64,000 bases of DNA from Ewingella americana (lineage in GTDB: Bacteria; Pseudomonadota; Gammaproteobacteria; Enterobacterales; Enterobacteriaceae): NCBI RefSeq assembly GCF_006438725.1, contig NZ_RCZD01000003.1:310001-374000 (forward strand), given 5' to 3'. Positions 1 to 9,884 of the stretch are shown one piece after another. Under the pieces are notes generated by a model. The model was not told the origin of the DNA, ran no database searches, and was given only the letters and a program-made list of their open reading frames with translations. The position numbers and the translations under genes were made by a program. Positions within the stretch are counted from its first letter, which is position 1. The number at the start of each line of letters is the position of its first letter.

Positions 1-964
1 CGTCATTGCGGCCATTAAGCAGTGGATACACGGCACCCTGGCGATTGCCCGAGGCACCTCTGGCCGGCTGCTCGTCGGCACAATAAAGTGTGACGACATA
101 ATTCCGCCGTAACAGCGCCAGCGCTAATACAGCACTCGCGACACCACCGCCAATAATGCCGATGTCTGTGGTTTTTTCAGCTGCGGGGCGCCGGTACCAG
201 GGCGCAGGATGTGGCACATCCTGCGGATTATTCATCACACCGCTGAGCATGTGTTTTTTCTCACCGAACCCTTTCACTTTCCTGACGTCAAAACCTGCGT
301 CCAGCAAACCGCGACGGACAAAGCCCGCCACCGTGAAGGTCGCCAGTGTGCCAGTGGCTCGCGATAGCCGGGCCATATTGGAAAATACGTCGGCCGTCCA
401 CATATCCGGGTTTTTCGAGGGAGCAAAGCCGTCCAAAAACCAGGCGTCAATCTGCTGATTCATATTGCTGTCACAGGCCGGAAGCAGGGTAGTCACATCA
501 CCAAACCACAGGTCGAGCGTCACCCGTCCGCCGTCAAGCAGCAGACGATGACAGCCGGAAAACGGCAGCGGCCACTGATCGGTCAGTTGAGCTGCATACC
601 CGGCCAGTTCCGGCCAGCGCGCGAGGGCTGCGGTCAGGTCAACGGATGACAGCGGAAATTTTTCGAAGCTGATGAAATGCAGGCGTTTCAGGGGCGCGTC
701 AGGCGTCTGCTGGCGGAAGGCATCGAAGGCTTGCCACAGGGTTAGAAAGTTTAAACCGGTGCCAAATCCTGTTTCTGCAACCACACATACGGGGCGAGGA
801 TGTTCGGTAAAGCGCTCGGGAAAACCGTTGCCATTGAGGAAAACATGGCGTGTTTCCAGCAAGCCGTTTTGATTGGAAAAGTAGACGTCATCAAAATGTC
901 GGGAAACAGGTGTACCCTGTTCGTTCCAACTCAATTCTGCGGGCTGGATAGGGGAATGGCTCAC
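1..964 (-). CDS. mnmC: tRNA 5-methylaminomethyl-2-thiouridine biosynthesis bifunctional protein MnmC, C-terminus beyond window
   Basis: About the first 321 codons are present and the rest lies off the left edge. MnmC completes the mnm5 modification at wobble U34 of certain tRNAs in the cytoplasm: an FAD domain removes the carboxymethyl group and a methyltransferase domain then methylates with SAM. The N-terminal methyltransferase domain shows the GFGTGLN SAM motif, followed by the FAD-domain start [10 protein letters not shown] and then [18 protein letters not shown] near the window edge. I chose the GTG at 964 because it begins [16 protein letters not shown], which matches the family N-terminus. 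The frame is open throughout. It is divergent from fabB, as in E. coli. Confidence 0.95.
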   Translation of the reverse strand, partial: MSHSPIQPAELSWNEQGTPVSRHFDDVYFSNQNGLLETRHVFLNGNGFPERFTEHPRPVCVVAETGFGTGLNFLTLWQAFDAFRQQTPDAPLKRLHFISFEKFPLSSVDLTAALARWPELAGYAAQLTDQWPLPFSGCHRLLLDGGRVTLDLWFGDVTTLLPACDSNMNQQIDAWFLDGFAPSKNPDMWTADVFSNMARLSRATGTLATFTVAGFVRRGLLDAGFDVRKVKGFGEKKHMLSGVMNNPQDVPHPAPWYRRPAAEKTTDIGIIGGGVASAVLALALLRRNYVVTLYCADEQPARGASGNRQGAVYPLLNGRND

Positions 965-1049
965 GTGAAACTCTCTCAGTTCAAGGCGATGCCGAAGTTT
1001 AACGGCGTGTTTGACCTCGCGCAAATTTACTGCGATTTACACAAGGAAT

Positions 1050-1066
1050 TGCTGATCGGACTTGTT
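1050..1066 (+). promoter_or_regulatory. Putative FadR activator site of fabB
   Basis: The 17-mer TGCTGATCGGACTTGTT resembles the FadR operator consensus (AACTGGTCNGACNNGTT) and the FadR site recalled from the E. coli fabA promoter. In E. coli FadR activates fabA and fabB. It lies directly upstream of the FabR-like palindrome and overlaps the predicted -35 TTGTTC (1062-1067). Confidence 0.6.
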
Positions 1067-1067
1067 C

Positions 1068-1085
1068 GGCGTACAACTGTACGCT
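1068..1085 (+). promoter_or_regulatory. FabR repressor palindrome in the fabB promoter
   Basis: GGCGTACA-AC-TGTACGCT is a nearly perfect inverted repeat matching the FabR operator type known for E. coli fabA and fabB. It sits in the 17-bp spacer between a -35 TTGTTC (1062-1067) and a -10 TAGAGT (1085-1090), where a TetR-family repressor would block RNA polymerase. The fabB start is about 50 bp downstream. Confidence 0.75.
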
Positions 1086-1137
1086 AGAGTGCGTGACGAA
1101 ATCCCGAATAGTTAGTTAATAGTACAAGAGGTATTAA

Positions 1138-2358
1138 ATGAAACGTGCAGTCATTACTGGCCTGGGTATTATCTCGAGCATCGGTAACAATAAGCAGGAA
1201 GTTCTGACCTCTCTGCAGGAAGGTCGCTCAGGGATCACCTTCTCGCAAGAGCTGAAAGATGCCGGAATGCGTAGTCACGTCTGGGGTGATGTGAAGTTAG
1301 ACACTACAGGGCTTATCGACCGCAAGATTGTGCGTTTCATGAGCGATGCTTCCATCTACGCTTATCTCTCTATGCAACAGGCGATTGAAGACTCCGGTCT
1401 GACTCCAGAGATGGTTTCCAACGACCGTACCGGCCTGATTGCCGGTTCCGGTGGCGGCTCTCCGCGTAACCAGGTTGCTGGTTCAGACGGCATGCGTGCC
1501 AAAGGTCTGAAAGGCGTTGGCCCTTACATGGTGACCAAAGCAATGGCGTCTGGCGTGTCTGCCTGTCTGGCAACCCCGTTCAAAATTCGTGGTGTTAACT
1601 ATTCCATCAGTTCTGCCTGCGCGACCTCTGCTCACTGCATCGGTAACGCGGTAGAAATGATCCAACTGGGCAAGCAGGATGTCGTATTTGCTGGCGGCGG
1701 CGAAGAGCTGTGCTGGGAAATGGCCTGTGAATTTGATGCTATGGGCGCACTGTCTACCCGTTACAATGAAACGCCTGAAAAAGCATCCCGTACTTATGAT
1801 CAGCAACGTGACGGTTTCGTCATCGCTGGCGGTGGCGGTATGGTTGTGGTTGAAGAGCTGGAACACGCTCTGGCTCGTGGTGCGCATATCTACGCTGAAA
1901 TCGTGGGCTACGGTGCAACGTCTGACGGTGCTGACATGGTGGCTCCATCCGGTGAAGGTGCAGTCCGCTGTATGAGAATGGCCATGAACGGCGTGGATAC
2001 ACCGATCGATTACGTTAACGTCCACGGGACTTCTACCCCGGTAGGTGACGTGAAAGAGCTGGGTGCCATCCGTGAAGTGTTTGGCGACAAAACACCAGCC
2101 CTGTCTTCTACCAAAGCAATGACCGGCCACTCTCTGGGTGCCGCCGGTGTGCAGGAAGCGATTTACACCCTGCTGATGGCCGAATACGGCTTTATCGCAC
2201 CCAGTATCAACATCGAAAATCTCGATGAGAAAGCAGAAGGGATGGATATCATCACCAAACCGACACAGCGCGAGCTGACGACCGTGATGTCCAACAGCTT
2301 CGGCTTCGGTGGCACCAACGCCACGCTGGTCATGCGTAAGCTGAAAAACGACAAGTAA
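1138..2358 (+). CDS. fabB: Beta-ketoacyl-ACP synthase I (KAS I) FabB
   Basis: FabB condenses malonyl-ACP with acyl-ACP in type II fatty acid synthesis and is required to elongate unsaturated intermediates. The 406-residue protein has the full thiolase fold signature: nucleophile Cys161 in [10 protein letters not shown], His296 in [11 protein letters not shown] and His331 in [11 protein letters not shown], the Cys-His-His triad of this family. It ends with the usual glycine-rich [14 protein letters not shown]. The ATG is preceded by AAGAGGTATTAA. It is a single-gene unit with FadR and FabR sites upstream and a strong terminator downstream. Confidence 0.98.
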   Translation: MKRAVITGLGIISSIGNNKQEVLTSLQEGRSGITFSQELKDAGMRSHVWGDVKLDTTGLIDRKIVRFMSDASIYAYLSMQQAIEDSGLTPEMVSNDRTGLIAGSGGGSPRNQVAGSDGMRAKGLKGVGPYMVTKAMASGVSACLATPFKIRGVNYSISSACATSAHCIGNAVEMIQLGKQDVVFAGGGEELCWEMACEFDAMGALSTRYNETPEKASRTYDQQRDGFVIAGGGGMVVVEELEHALARGAHIYAEIVGYGATSDGADMVAPSGEGAVRCMRMAMNGVDTPIDYVNVHGTSTPVGDVKELGAIREVFGDKTPALSSTKAMTGHSLGAAGVQEAIYTLLMAEYGFIAPSINIENLDEKAEGMDIITKPTQRELTTVMSNSFGFGGTNATLVMRKLKNDK

Positions 2359-2378
2359 TTCGCGTCGCTCAGTGTGAA

Positions 2379-2406
2379 AAAAAACCCGCTTTTGGCGGGT
2401 TTTTTA
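2379..2406 (+). terminator. Rho-independent terminator of fabB
   Basis: AACCCGC (2383-2389) pairs with GCGGGTT (2395-2401) around a short T-rich loop and is followed by a T run. It begins about 20 bp after the fabB stop. Confidence 0.9.
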
Positions 2407-2484
2407 TATTTGTGATTTGTAGTTTCTGTCATATTTCAACGATTCAGGTACAATTTAGCCACTTTTCATTCCCATTTTGTTGAC

Positions 2485-2961
2485 ATGATGTTCTCACTGC
2501 GACAAATCAATCATCGGCATCTTCGTTTCCCTGCATGGCTTGGGATAGCGGCGATTTTGATGTTGTTTATTGCACCAGTGGTTTCTAAATCTCTGGTGGG
2601 GGAGGGTGCACATCATAAGATGATGCCCGGTATGGTGATGTCCGATATGGACATGCCAAACGGGGACATGGCTGGCATGGAAATGTCTGACCATGATGCT
2701 TCAATGGCGCATTGTCAGCAGCAAACGTGTAAATCCACAGTTCATGACATCGCCAACAGCATCATAACGGGTGGCATGATCGATGCCGCCTGTGATTATT
2801 GTGTGTTGTTGGTGCATCTACCGATGCTGGATTTACAGACCATGCCGATGCTGTGGTCGCTGGACTTCTCCGGCCGTGCGCCCCCATTGTCTTTAATAAA
2901 ACGCTTTATACCTTCGCTGTTTTTCACGGATGCCCAACCCCGCGCGCCACCTGTTTTTTGA
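2485..2961 (+). CDS. DUF2946 family protein, Met/His-rich
   Basis: A 158-residue protein with a probable membrane segment at residues 17-34 (GIAAILMLFIAPVVS) and then a stretch very rich in Met, His and Asp (about residues 42-78, with many MxxM spacings and HHKMMPGMVM). The C-terminal half carries ACDYCVLLVHLP, the hallmark of DUF2946. Members often sit beside PepSY or copper-related genes; the Met/His composition suggests periplasmic metal (copper) handling, but no function is established. A possible promoter has -35 CTGTCA (2426) and -10 TACAAT (2449-2454). The second in-frame ATG at 2488 is an alternative start; no good ribosome site is visible for either. The PepSY gene follows about 100 bp later. 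Confidence 0.8.
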   Translation: MMFSLRQINHRHLRFPAWLGIAAILMLFIAPVVSKSLVGEGAHHKMMPGMVMSDMDMPNGDMAGMEMSDHDASMAHCQQQTCKSTVHDIANSIITGGMIDAACDYCVLLVHLPMLDLQTMPMLWSLDFSGRAPPLSLIKRFIPSLFFTDAQPRAPPVF

Positions 2962-3058
2962 TCTTTTTATTTTCCTCACTTTAAAACATCGTCATAACGG
3001 CGCTTAACCGGCGTGGCCGTTATGCATCTGCTATTGGAAAATTCAGGAAATTTGATTG

Positions 3059-4513
3059 ATGAGCCAGCCTGCTGCTGCACACAAAATGACAGTAAAAGTC
3101 GCATCTATCGCGTTGCTTAAGCGCCTCCATTTTTATATTGGCCTGTTTGTCGGCCCGTTTATCTTCATCGCCGCACTGACCGGTACGTTGTATGTCCTCA
3201 CCCCGCAGTTTGAAAATTATCTGTACGCGGATGCGCTGTTCACTACGTCAAAAGGCGAAGCACAGCCGTTGTCCCGCCAGATTGATGCTGCGGTAAAAGT
3301 GACAGGCAATGACCAGCCCATTTATGCTGTCCGACCCGCACCCACAGAAGGTGACACCACGCGGGTGATGTTCTCCAATCCTCAGTTAGGCGCTTCCAAA
3401 AGCCGTGCGATATTTGTCGACCCTCTCACGCTGGCGGTGAAAGGAGATATAACGGTTTACGGCACCAGCGGTATTTTGCCCTTCCGCACCTGGCTGGATG
3501 ATTTACACCGTGGCTTGCTGTTAGGTGACCCGGGGCGTATTTACAGTGAACTGGCGGCGTCATGGCTCTGGGTGGCGGCGCTTGGCGGCATGATGCTCTG
3601 GCTGACTGGTCGGCGCAAAGCCCGTGCACCACGTAAACTGAGTGCAAAAGTTGAAAAACAGCAGCGTAGTCGTTACTGGCATAGCACCCTTGGGCTGTTG
3701 CTGATGGCCGGGCTACTGTTTTTCTCCGCAACGGGCCTGACATGGTCGCAATGGGCTGGCGATAATATCAGTCTGTTGCGTGCCAATATGGGGTGGCTGA
3801 CACCGGCGGTGAAGACGAATTTAGATCCTGAACTTGTGCCGACACCCGCGGGCGAGCACGCCGAACATCATGCCACGATGCCTGATATGCCTGATATGGA
3901 GACCTCTTCCCATTCAATGCCAGCAACACCAAGAGTGCTGACGCTGACGACGCATACTTTCGATGCAGTGGTGCAGGCGGCGAGAGAGTCAGGTATTCAG
4001 GCGAATAAGATTGAAATCCGCCCCGCCTATAAGGCTGATAAAGCCTGGACAGTCACTGAAGTGGATCGCAGTTGGCCAACACAGGTCGATGCCGTTTCGG
4101 TGGATCCTGTGTCTTTGCAGATCGTCGATCACGTCCGTTTTGCCGATTTTCCGCTGCTCGCCAAGCTCACCCGCTGGGGCGTCGATGCTCACATGGGGAT
4201 CTTGTTTGGCCTGTGGAATCAGGTGATTCTGGCAGTGTTTGGGCTCGGGCTGTGTCTGATGATCGCCTGGGGATATCGGTTGTGGTGGCTGCGCAGAACC
4301 GTGAATCACGACGGCATAAATCCGGCGAACACATTGTGGCAGACGTGGAAATTAGTCCCTTTTAGCCTCCAATGTCCGGTGGCATTGATAGCATTGGGGC
4401 TCGCGTTTTCGCTGCCAGTAATGGGCATCAGCCTGATGATTTTCCTGCTGATTGATATTGTGCGCTGGAGACGAAATAAACCCGTATTACCTGCATCTTC
4501 TTCACTCTGCTAA
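3059..4513 (+). CDS. PepSY domain-containing membrane protein (PiuB-like)
   Basis: A 484-residue inner membrane protein of the PepSY-associated TM family. TM1 is at about residues 25-48 (LHFYIGLFVGPFIFIAALTG), a central pair lies around 150-225, and C-terminal helices around 375-470. The LHRGLLLG and DAHMGILFGLWNQ motifs have conserved histidines that could bind heme, as proposed for PiuB-type proteins linked to iron or flavin reduction. A soluble loop near residues 265-300 carries an unusual EHAEHHATMPDMPDMETS segment rich in His and Met, echoing the DUF2946 neighbour. I start at the ATG at 3059, spaced about 10 bp from AGGAAA; a TTG lies just ahead. Probably one operon with the upstream gene. 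Confidence 0.85.
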   Translation: MSQPAAAHKMTVKVASIALLKRLHFYIGLFVGPFIFIAALTGTLYVLTPQFENYLYADALFTTSKGEAQPLSRQIDAAVKVTGNDQPIYAVRPAPTEGDTTRVMFSNPQLGASKSRAIFVDPLTLAVKGDITVYGTSGILPFRTWLDDLHRGLLLGDPGRIYSELAASWLWVAALGGMMLWLTGRRKARAPRKLSAKVEKQQRSRYWHSTLGLLLMAGLLFFSATGLTWSQWAGDNISLLRANMGWLTPAVKTNLDPELVPTPAGEHAEHHATMPDMPDMETSSHSMPATPRVLTLTTHTFDAVVQAARESGIQANKIEIRPAYKADKAWTVTEVDRSWPTQVDAVSVDPVSLQIVDHVRFADFPLLAKLTRWGVDAHMGILFGLWNQVILAVFGLGLCLMIAWGYRLWWLRRTVNHDGINPANTLWQTWKLVPFSLQCPVALIALGLAFSLPVMGISLMIFLLIDIVRWRRNKPVLPASSSLC

Positions 4514-4532
4514 TTATTATCTCTTTAACGTT

Positions 4533-4570
4533 AGATTAAGCAGCGCAAACAAAATTACGCTGCTTAATCT
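4533..4570. repeat. Perfect 13-bp inverted repeat downstream of the PepSY gene
   Basis: AGATTAAGCAGCG (4533-4545) and CGCTGCTTAATCT (4558-4570) form a perfect stem with a 12-nt loop. It starts 20 bp after the PepSY stop and has no T run, so it may be a transcript-end or processing hairpin and not a classical terminator. Confidence 0.7.
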
Positions 4571-4800
4571 GATGGTCATTCCGCTGAATAGCACTGTCTG
4601 AGATCCTCTTATCATACTGATAAATAGACTGATTATATTTTTTATGATTCGCCATTTATTTAAATTATCTCGCTATTTATTCCGTCTTTCAGAAAATTCT
4701 ACTAGGCTTATCCAAGCACCAGAACAGTCCGAAATCTTTCTTTGTTTTATTCAATATTTCCTTTGAAAATTAATACATTACTTTTTGTAGGGGTTAGTAC

Positions 4801-6138
4801 ATGGCTATTGAATCAGATGATAAAAAAGTAGGGTTAATTCCGGTCACCCTCATGGTGTCCGGGAATATAATGGGGTCGGGGGTATTTCTTTTACCTGCCA
4901 ACCTGGCGTCGACCGGTGGCGTTGCTATTTATGGCTGGCTGGTGACTATTATCGGCGCATTAGCGCTGTCGATGGTTTACGCAAAAATGTCCTCCCTGGA
5001 TGACAGCGCGGGCGGATCGTATGCGTATGCGCGCAGGGCATTTGGACCTTATCTCGGTTACCAAACCAACCTGCTGTACTGGCTGGCCTGCTGGGTCGGT
5101 AATATCGCCATGGTGGTTATCGGTGTCGGCTATCTCAGTTATTTTTTCCCAATTTTAAAAGAACCCTTGGTACTGACGTTTACCTGCGTTGCTGTGCTGT
5201 GGCTTTTTGTCATTCTGAATATTGTCGGCGCGAAGATGATCACGCGCGTTCAGGCTGTTGCCACTGTGCTGGCGCTGATCCCAATTCTGGCGATCGCTAT
5301 TTTTGGCTGGTTCTGGTTCAAAAGCGATACCTACATGGATGCCTGGAACGTCAGCGGGAAAAGTACCTTTGGCGCGATTCAAAGCACCCTGAGTGTGACG
5401 CTGTGGTCGTTCATCGGTGTAGAGAGTGCGTCGGTAGCGGCGGCCGTAGTGAAGAACCCTAAGCGCAACGTCCCGATTGCCACCATCGGTGGTGTACTGA
5501 TCGCTGCTGTTTGTTACGTTCTTTCTACCACCGCTATCATGGGGATGATCCCCAATGCGGCGTTGCGGCTTTCAACCTCTCCGTTTGGGGACGCCGCCCG
5601 CATGGCAATGGGTGATACCGCGGGTGCGATAGTCACCTTCTGCGCTGCGGCCGGTTGTCTTGGCTCATTAGGCGGTTGGACGTTACTCGCCAGCCAGACG
5701 GCAAAAGCCGCCGCTGACGACGGGTTATTCCCGCCTATTTTTGCCAAGGTCAACAAGGAGGGGGTGCCGGTCAAAGGGCTGATCGTTCTCGGTATTCTGA
5801 TGACTATCTTCCAGATTTCCACCATTTCCCCCGACGCCACGGAGCAGTTCGCGCTGGTCTCCTCCGTCTCGGTTATTTTCACCCTGGTGCCTTATCTCTA
5901 TACCTGCGCCGCTCTGATGTTGGTTGGGCATGGTCATCTGGGTAACCGCTCAGGCATGTATAGCTTCATCACGCTTATTGCTTTTGTCTATTGCGTATGG
6001 GCCGTGGTGGGCTCCGGCGCCGAAGAAGTGATGTGGTCATTCATCGCGCTGATGGTGATTACTGCCATGTACAGCTTCAACTATAACCGCCGTCATAAAA
6101 ACCCGTACCCACTGGGTAAACCGCTTGAGCTGGACTAA
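4801..6138 (+). CDS. adiC: Arginine/agmatine antiporter AdiC
   Basis: AdiC exchanges external arginine for internal agmatine and so exports protons during extreme acid stress. The 445 residues align nearly end to end with my memory of E. coli AdiC, including length. Key positions fall at the same numbers: Asn22 and Ser26 in SGNIMGSG, Asn101, the gating Trp202 in [11 protein letters not shown], and the substrate-stacking Trp293 in GGWTLLA. It is an APC-fold 12-TM inner membrane protein. A GTAGGGG ribosome site precedes the ATG. It lies 103 bp upstream of the decarboxylase that supplies its exchange substrate. Confidence 0.97.
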   Translation: MAIESDDKKVGLIPVTLMVSGNIMGSGVFLLPANLASTGGVAIYGWLVTIIGALALSMVYAKMSSLDDSAGGSYAYARRAFGPYLGYQTNLLYWLACWVGNIAMVVIGVGYLSYFFPILKEPLVLTFTCVAVLWLFVILNIVGAKMITRVQAVATVLALIPILAIAIFGWFWFKSDTYMDAWNVSGKSTFGAIQSTLSVTLWSFIGVESASVAAAVVKNPKRNVPIATIGGVLIAAVCYVLSTTAIMGMIPNAALRLSTSPFGDAARMAMGDTAGAIVTFCAAAGCLGSLGGWTLLASQTAKAAADDGLFPPIFAKVNKEGVPVKGLIVLGILMTIFQISTISPDATEQFALVSSVSVIFTLVPYLYTCAALMLVGHGHLGNRSGMYSFITLIAFVYCVWAVVGSGAEEVMWSFIALMVITAMYSFNYNRRHKNPYPLGKPLELD

Positions 6139-6163
6139 CAGGTTTTGGCCGAAAACACAGAGT

Positions 6164-6191
6164 GGGCCCGTCATTCGTGGATGACGGGCCC
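6164..6191 (+). other. Perfect 11-bp hairpin between adiC and adiA
   Basis: GGGCCCGTCAT (6164-6174) pairs perfectly with ATGACGGGCCC (6181-6191) around a 6-nt loop. No T run follows, so it looks like an mRNA-processing or stabilising element that could set the ratio of antiporter to decarboxylase. The function is inferred. Confidence 0.75.
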
Positions 6192-6241
6192 CGGTGTTCA
6201 CCCCGGCTTGTAACGAAATTCAAGACGAAAAGGAAAGGTTA

Positions 6242-8548
6242 ATGATTGATTTAAGTCGCCATAAAAAACGTAAAGTGTTGGTGGTTGATAGCAATATTAT
6301 GGGCATTAACACCGCCAACGGCCGCGCCGTTCGTGAGCTTATCGAAGCGCTGGAAGACAATAATCTGGCTGTTATCCCGGCAGTAACCTTTGAAGACGGT
6401 GTGGCTACCATCACCTCGGATGCGTCTATTTGCTGCGTCTTTGTCGACTGGACCTCCGGTGGCAACGATGAGGTGTCGCACAGCCAGGCGTTTGCTTTAT
6501 TGCAAGAGATCCGCCGTCGCAACAAAGGGGTTCCGGTGCTGCTGATGGCTGAGCACTCCTGTATCGATACGCTGACGCTCGACACCATGAAAATGGTCAA
6601 CGAGTTTGTCTGGATGCACGAAGATACCGCCGAATTTATCGCCGCCCGTTCTGTGGCGTTGATCGACAAATATTATGACCAACTGCTGCCACCGTTTACC
6701 AAAGCACTGTTTAATTACACCAAGTATTCTCCAGAATATTCGTGGGCAGCTCCTGGTCATCAGGGGGGCGTTGCGTTCACCAAAACCGCAGTGGGGCGCG
6801 AGTTTCTTGATTTCTTTGGTGAAAACCTGTTCCGTACCGATACTGGCATAGAGCGTGGTGCGCTGGGATCTCTACTGGATCACAGCGGACCGATTAAAGA
6901 GTCTGAAACCTACGCCGCTCGTGTGTTCGGCTCACACCAAAGTTATTCAGTGCTGAATGGCACCTCCGGTTCCAACCGCGCAATTATGGCAGCGGTGATT
7001 GGCGACGGTCAGTTTGCGTTATGTGACCGTAACTGCCATAAATCGATTGAGCAGGGGCTGGTGATGACCGGCGGCGTGCCGGTATTTTTCATTCCTACCC
7101 GCAACCGGTTTGGCATCATCGGGCCTATCCCTAAATCCCAGTTCATGCCGGAATCTATTCAGCAAAAAATTGATGAACATCCGCTCAAAGCTCTCGCGAC
7201 AGACCCTAAACCGGTTTATGCCGTGGTGACCAACTGTACCTACGACGGTATGTGTTACAACGCCAAACAGGCGCAGGATCTGCTGGCAAAAAGCGTTGAT
7301 CAGATTCACTTTGACGAAGCCTGGTATGCGTATGCGCGCTTCAACCCGTTCTACCGCGATCGTTATGCTATGCGCGGTAACCCGGCCGATCACGACCCGG
7401 AGGGCCCGACCGTTTTCGCCACGCATTCCACCCATAAATTATTAGCTGCGCTGTCACAGGCCTCCTATATCCATATTCGTAACGGTAAAAAACCGGTCGA
7501 GCATTCGCGCTTCAATGAGTCTTACATGCTGCAGGCGACCACCTCTCCACTGTATGCCATTATTGCGGCCAACGAAGTCGGTGCCGCCATGATGGATGGC
7601 AAGCAGGGCGAGTCGCTGACGCAGGAAGTGATCAACGAAGCGGTGGATTTCCGTCTGGCACTGGCAAAAGTCCACGCGACTTTCGCAGCTCAGGGTGAAT
7701 GGTTCTTCTCACCATGGAATGCGCCGGACGTAGTCGATGTGAAAACCGGTAAAAAGATCCCGTTCATTAATGCCTCCAAAAAGCAGCTGACGACTGACCC
7801 GAATTGCTGGGTACTGAAGCCGGGTGAAAGCTGGCACGGTTTTGACCAACTTGACGACGACTGGTGCATGCTCGACCCAATCAAAGCCGGTATTTTGTCA
7901 CCCGGTATGGGTGATGATGGCAGTATGTTGGAAAACGGTATTCCGGCAGCGATGGTCACCGCTTTCCTGTCGCAGCACGGCATTGTCCCGTCACGCACCA
8001 CGGATTTCATGGTGTTGTGCTTGTTCTCCGTTGGCGTCACTAAGGGCAAGTGGGGCACACTTATCAATGTGCTGCTGGAGTTCAAACAGCACTATGATGA
8101 CAACAGCCCACTGACACTGTGTCTGCCGAATCTCTCTTCCTCCAATACCGCTCGCTATGCGGGTATGGGGCTGAAAGATCTGTGCGATGAAATGTTCACC
8201 TACATGAAAACCAGCCAGATGGACAAACTCCAGTCCGATGCGTTCGGCAAGATACCTACGCCGGTCAAGTTGCCGCGTGCGGCATTCCAGGACCATATGG
8301 CCGGGCGCTGCGAACAGCTCACGCTGGACAAACTGGCCGGGCGTGTTTCTGCCGTTGGCGTTATCCCTTATCCACCGGGCATCCCTATTGTCATGCCGGG
8401 AGAAAGTTTTGGTGCAAAAAACGACCCGTGGCTCAGCTATATTCACAGCATTGCGCAGTGGGGTGAACAATTCCCAGGCTTCGAAAAAGAACTTGAAGGC
8501 GCAGAGTTCAAAGACGGTCAGTACCATATCTGGGTACTGAAAGAATAG
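6242..8548 (+). CDS. adiA: Acid-inducible arginine decarboxylase AdiA
   Basis: A PLP-dependent fold-type I decarboxylase that converts arginine to agmatine and CO2, consuming a cytoplasmic proton. The 768-residue protein has an N-terminal receiver-like wing domain (about 1-140), then the core with SWAAPGHQGG, FRTDTGIER, HFDEAWYAYARF and the PLP lysine Lys399 in THSTHK. These motifs match AdiA better than lysine or ornithine decarboxylases, and the partner is clearly AdiC, which supports arginine as substrate. I start at 6242 because AAGGAAAGG sits just upstream; a longer in-frame GTG start at 6194 lacks such support. No adiY-type regulator is present nearby. Confidence 0.93.
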   Translation: MIDLSRHKKRKVLVVDSNIMGINTANGRAVRELIEALEDNNLAVIPAVTFEDGVATITSDASICCVFVDWTSGGNDEVSHSQAFALLQEIRRRNKGVPVLLMAEHSCIDTLTLDTMKMVNEFVWMHEDTAEFIAARSVALIDKYYDQLLPPFTKALFNYTKYSPEYSWAAPGHQGGVAFTKTAVGREFLDFFGENLFRTDTGIERGALGSLLDHSGPIKESETYAARVFGSHQSYSVLNGTSGSNRAIMAAVIGDGQFALCDRNCHKSIEQGLVMTGGVPVFFIPTRNRFGIIGPIPKSQFMPESIQQKIDEHPLKALATDPKPVYAVVTNCTYDGMCYNAKQAQDLLAKSVDQIHFDEAWYAYARFNPFYRDRYAMRGNPADHDPEGPTVFATHSTHKLLAALSQASYIHIRNGKKPVEHSRFNESYMLQATTSPLYAIIAANEVGAAMMDGKQGESLTQEVINEAVDFRLALAKVHATFAAQGEWFFSPWNAPDVVDVKTGKKIPFINASKKQLTTDPNCWVLKPGESWHGFDQLDDDWCMLDPIKAGILSPGMGDDGSMLENGIPAAMVTAFLSQHGIVPSRTTDFMVLCLFSVGVTKGKWGTLINVLLEFKQHYDDNSPLTLCLPNLSSSNTARYAGMGLKDLCDEMFTYMKTSQMDKLQSDAFGKIPTPVKLPRAAFQDHMAGRCEQLTLDKLAGRVSAVGVIPYPPGIPIVMPGESFGAKNDPWLSYIHSIAQWGEQFPGFEKELEGAEFKDGQYHIWVLKE

Positions 8549-8607
8549 CGGCGAGTCTACTCAACTGTCTTTTCCAGGCAAGCGGAAAAAGGCAGAAAAA
8601 AAGAGAA

Positions 8608-8661
8608 TTGCGAGTTGTCTCGCAAGCCAAATGCGGGGCCTTGAACAGGCCCCGTTTTTTT
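8608..8661 (+). terminator. Tandem hairpins and terminator after adiA
   Basis: A first hairpin, TTGCGAG (8608-8614) with CTCGCAA (8619-8625), is followed by CGGGGCC (8634-8640) with GGCCCCG (8648-8654) and a run of seven T. The second is a strong intrinsic terminator ending the adiCA operon. Confidence 0.88.
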
Positions 8662-8762
8662 GCGAGGCGTCGCGGAGGAACTTACTTTTGCGCTGGTACG
8701 CCGCAGGTGCTTCCGGTAAGGTCAGCGCATCAGATAACCGGCCCTTCACGGTAGAAATCACT

Positions 8763-9884
8763 ATGCTCACCACTGTTACCCAAACGCTGATTAAGCCTTT
8801 TGCGCGCGACCGTTTTTTACACATTTTACTGTTACTTGGCGTGGTGTTGAGCCTGTTTCAGCCAGAAAAAATTGTGCAGTTTCCGCAGTTTGTAGACTGG
8901 TCAACTATTGTGACGTTAATTGGCCTGCTGATGCTGACCAAAGGTGTTGAGGTCAGCGGTTATTTCGATTTTGTTGGCCGCAAGATGATCAATACCATCA
9001 GCAATGAACGTTATCTGGCGCTATTTCTGGTTTGCGCGGCAGCGCTGTTGTCTACATTTATGACCAATGACGTGGCGCTTTTTATCGTCATACCCCTGAC
9101 TATTACGCTAAAAAAACTCTCCACGCTGCCGGTAACCCGCTTGATCATTTTCGAGGCATTGGCCGTTAACGCGGGTTCGTTACTTACGCCCATCGGCAAT
9201 CCGCAAAACATCCTATTGTGGAACAAATCCGGGCTGTCATTTCTAGCATTTATCGCGCAGATGGCACCGCTGGCCCTGGTGAGCCTATTGGCATTATTGG
9301 TCGTGACCTGGCTAAGTTTTCCGGCGACGACACTCAAACGTCTAAAGAATAATCAAGGCTATCCGTACCAAAAAAGATTGCTGTTCAGCTGTCTGGCGAT
9401 GTACGTCATTTTTATTGGCTGTGTTGATGCTGGCGTGGCGGTCTATGGCCTGCTCGCCGTATTGCTCTGTTTTTTGCTACTGGGCCGCCAGGTGTTATTA
9501 CGTATCGACTGGCCACTGATTGTGGTGTTCATCGCCATGTTTATCGATGTTCGGCTGATCGTCGGGTTAGGGCCGATCCAAGGCGCGGTAGATCAAATAG
9601 GGCAACTGTCCTCAATGGGGGTTTATGCGCTGGGGATTGCGTTGTCTCAGGTCATCAGCAACGTTCCCGCCACTATTTTAATGATCAACTATGTTCCGGC
9701 TAACGCGCTGCTGGCGTATTCCGTCAATGCCGGAGGCTTTGGTTTAGCGATAGGTTCCCTCGCCAATTTGATTGCCTTGCGTATGGCTAACGATCGCAAG
9801 ATTTGGCTTACCTTCCACTATTACGCCTTCCCGTTTTTAGCCCTGAGCGGTCTGGCGGGTTGGGCGTTGCTGAAGCTTATTTAA
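8763..9884 (+). CDS. ybiR: ArsB/NhaD-superfamily anion transporter YbiR
   Basis: A 373-residue, roughly 11-TM inner membrane protein. It matches E. coli YbiR closely in GLLMLTKGVEVSGYFD, STFMTNDVALFIVIPLTIT, EALAVNAGSLLTPIGNPQNI and SLANLIALRMANDRKIW, hallmarks of the ion transporter superfamily with two pseudo-repeats. The transported ion is unknown. I choose the ATG at 8763, which gives a length close to YbiR (372); the frame stays open upstream to 8631 but that part overlaps the adiA terminator. In E. coli ybiR lies near ompX, so its position between fabB and flk is a relocation. Confidence 0.88.
   Translation: MLTTVTQTLIKPFARDRFLHILLLLGVVLSLFQPEKIVQFPQFVDWSTIVTLIGLLMLTKGVEVSGYFDFVGRKMINTISNERYLALFLVCAAALLSTFMTNDVALFIVIPLTITLKKLSTLPVTRLIIFEALAVNAGSLLTPIGNPQNILLWNKSGLSFLAFIAQMAPLALVSLLALLVVTWLSFPATTLKRLKNNQGYPYQKRLLFSCLAMYVIFIGCVDAGVAVYGLLAVLLCFLLLGRQVLLRIDWPLIVVFIAMFIDVRLIVGLGPIQGAVDQIGQLSSMGVYALGIALSQVISNVPATILMINYVPANALLAYSVNAGGFGLAIGSLANLIALRMANDRKIWLTFHYYAFPFLALSGLAGWALLKLI

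Noticed and set aside
1483-2130. Open frame of 215 residues on the minus strand
   Set aside because: It is antisense to fabB; codon composition follows the fabB strand.
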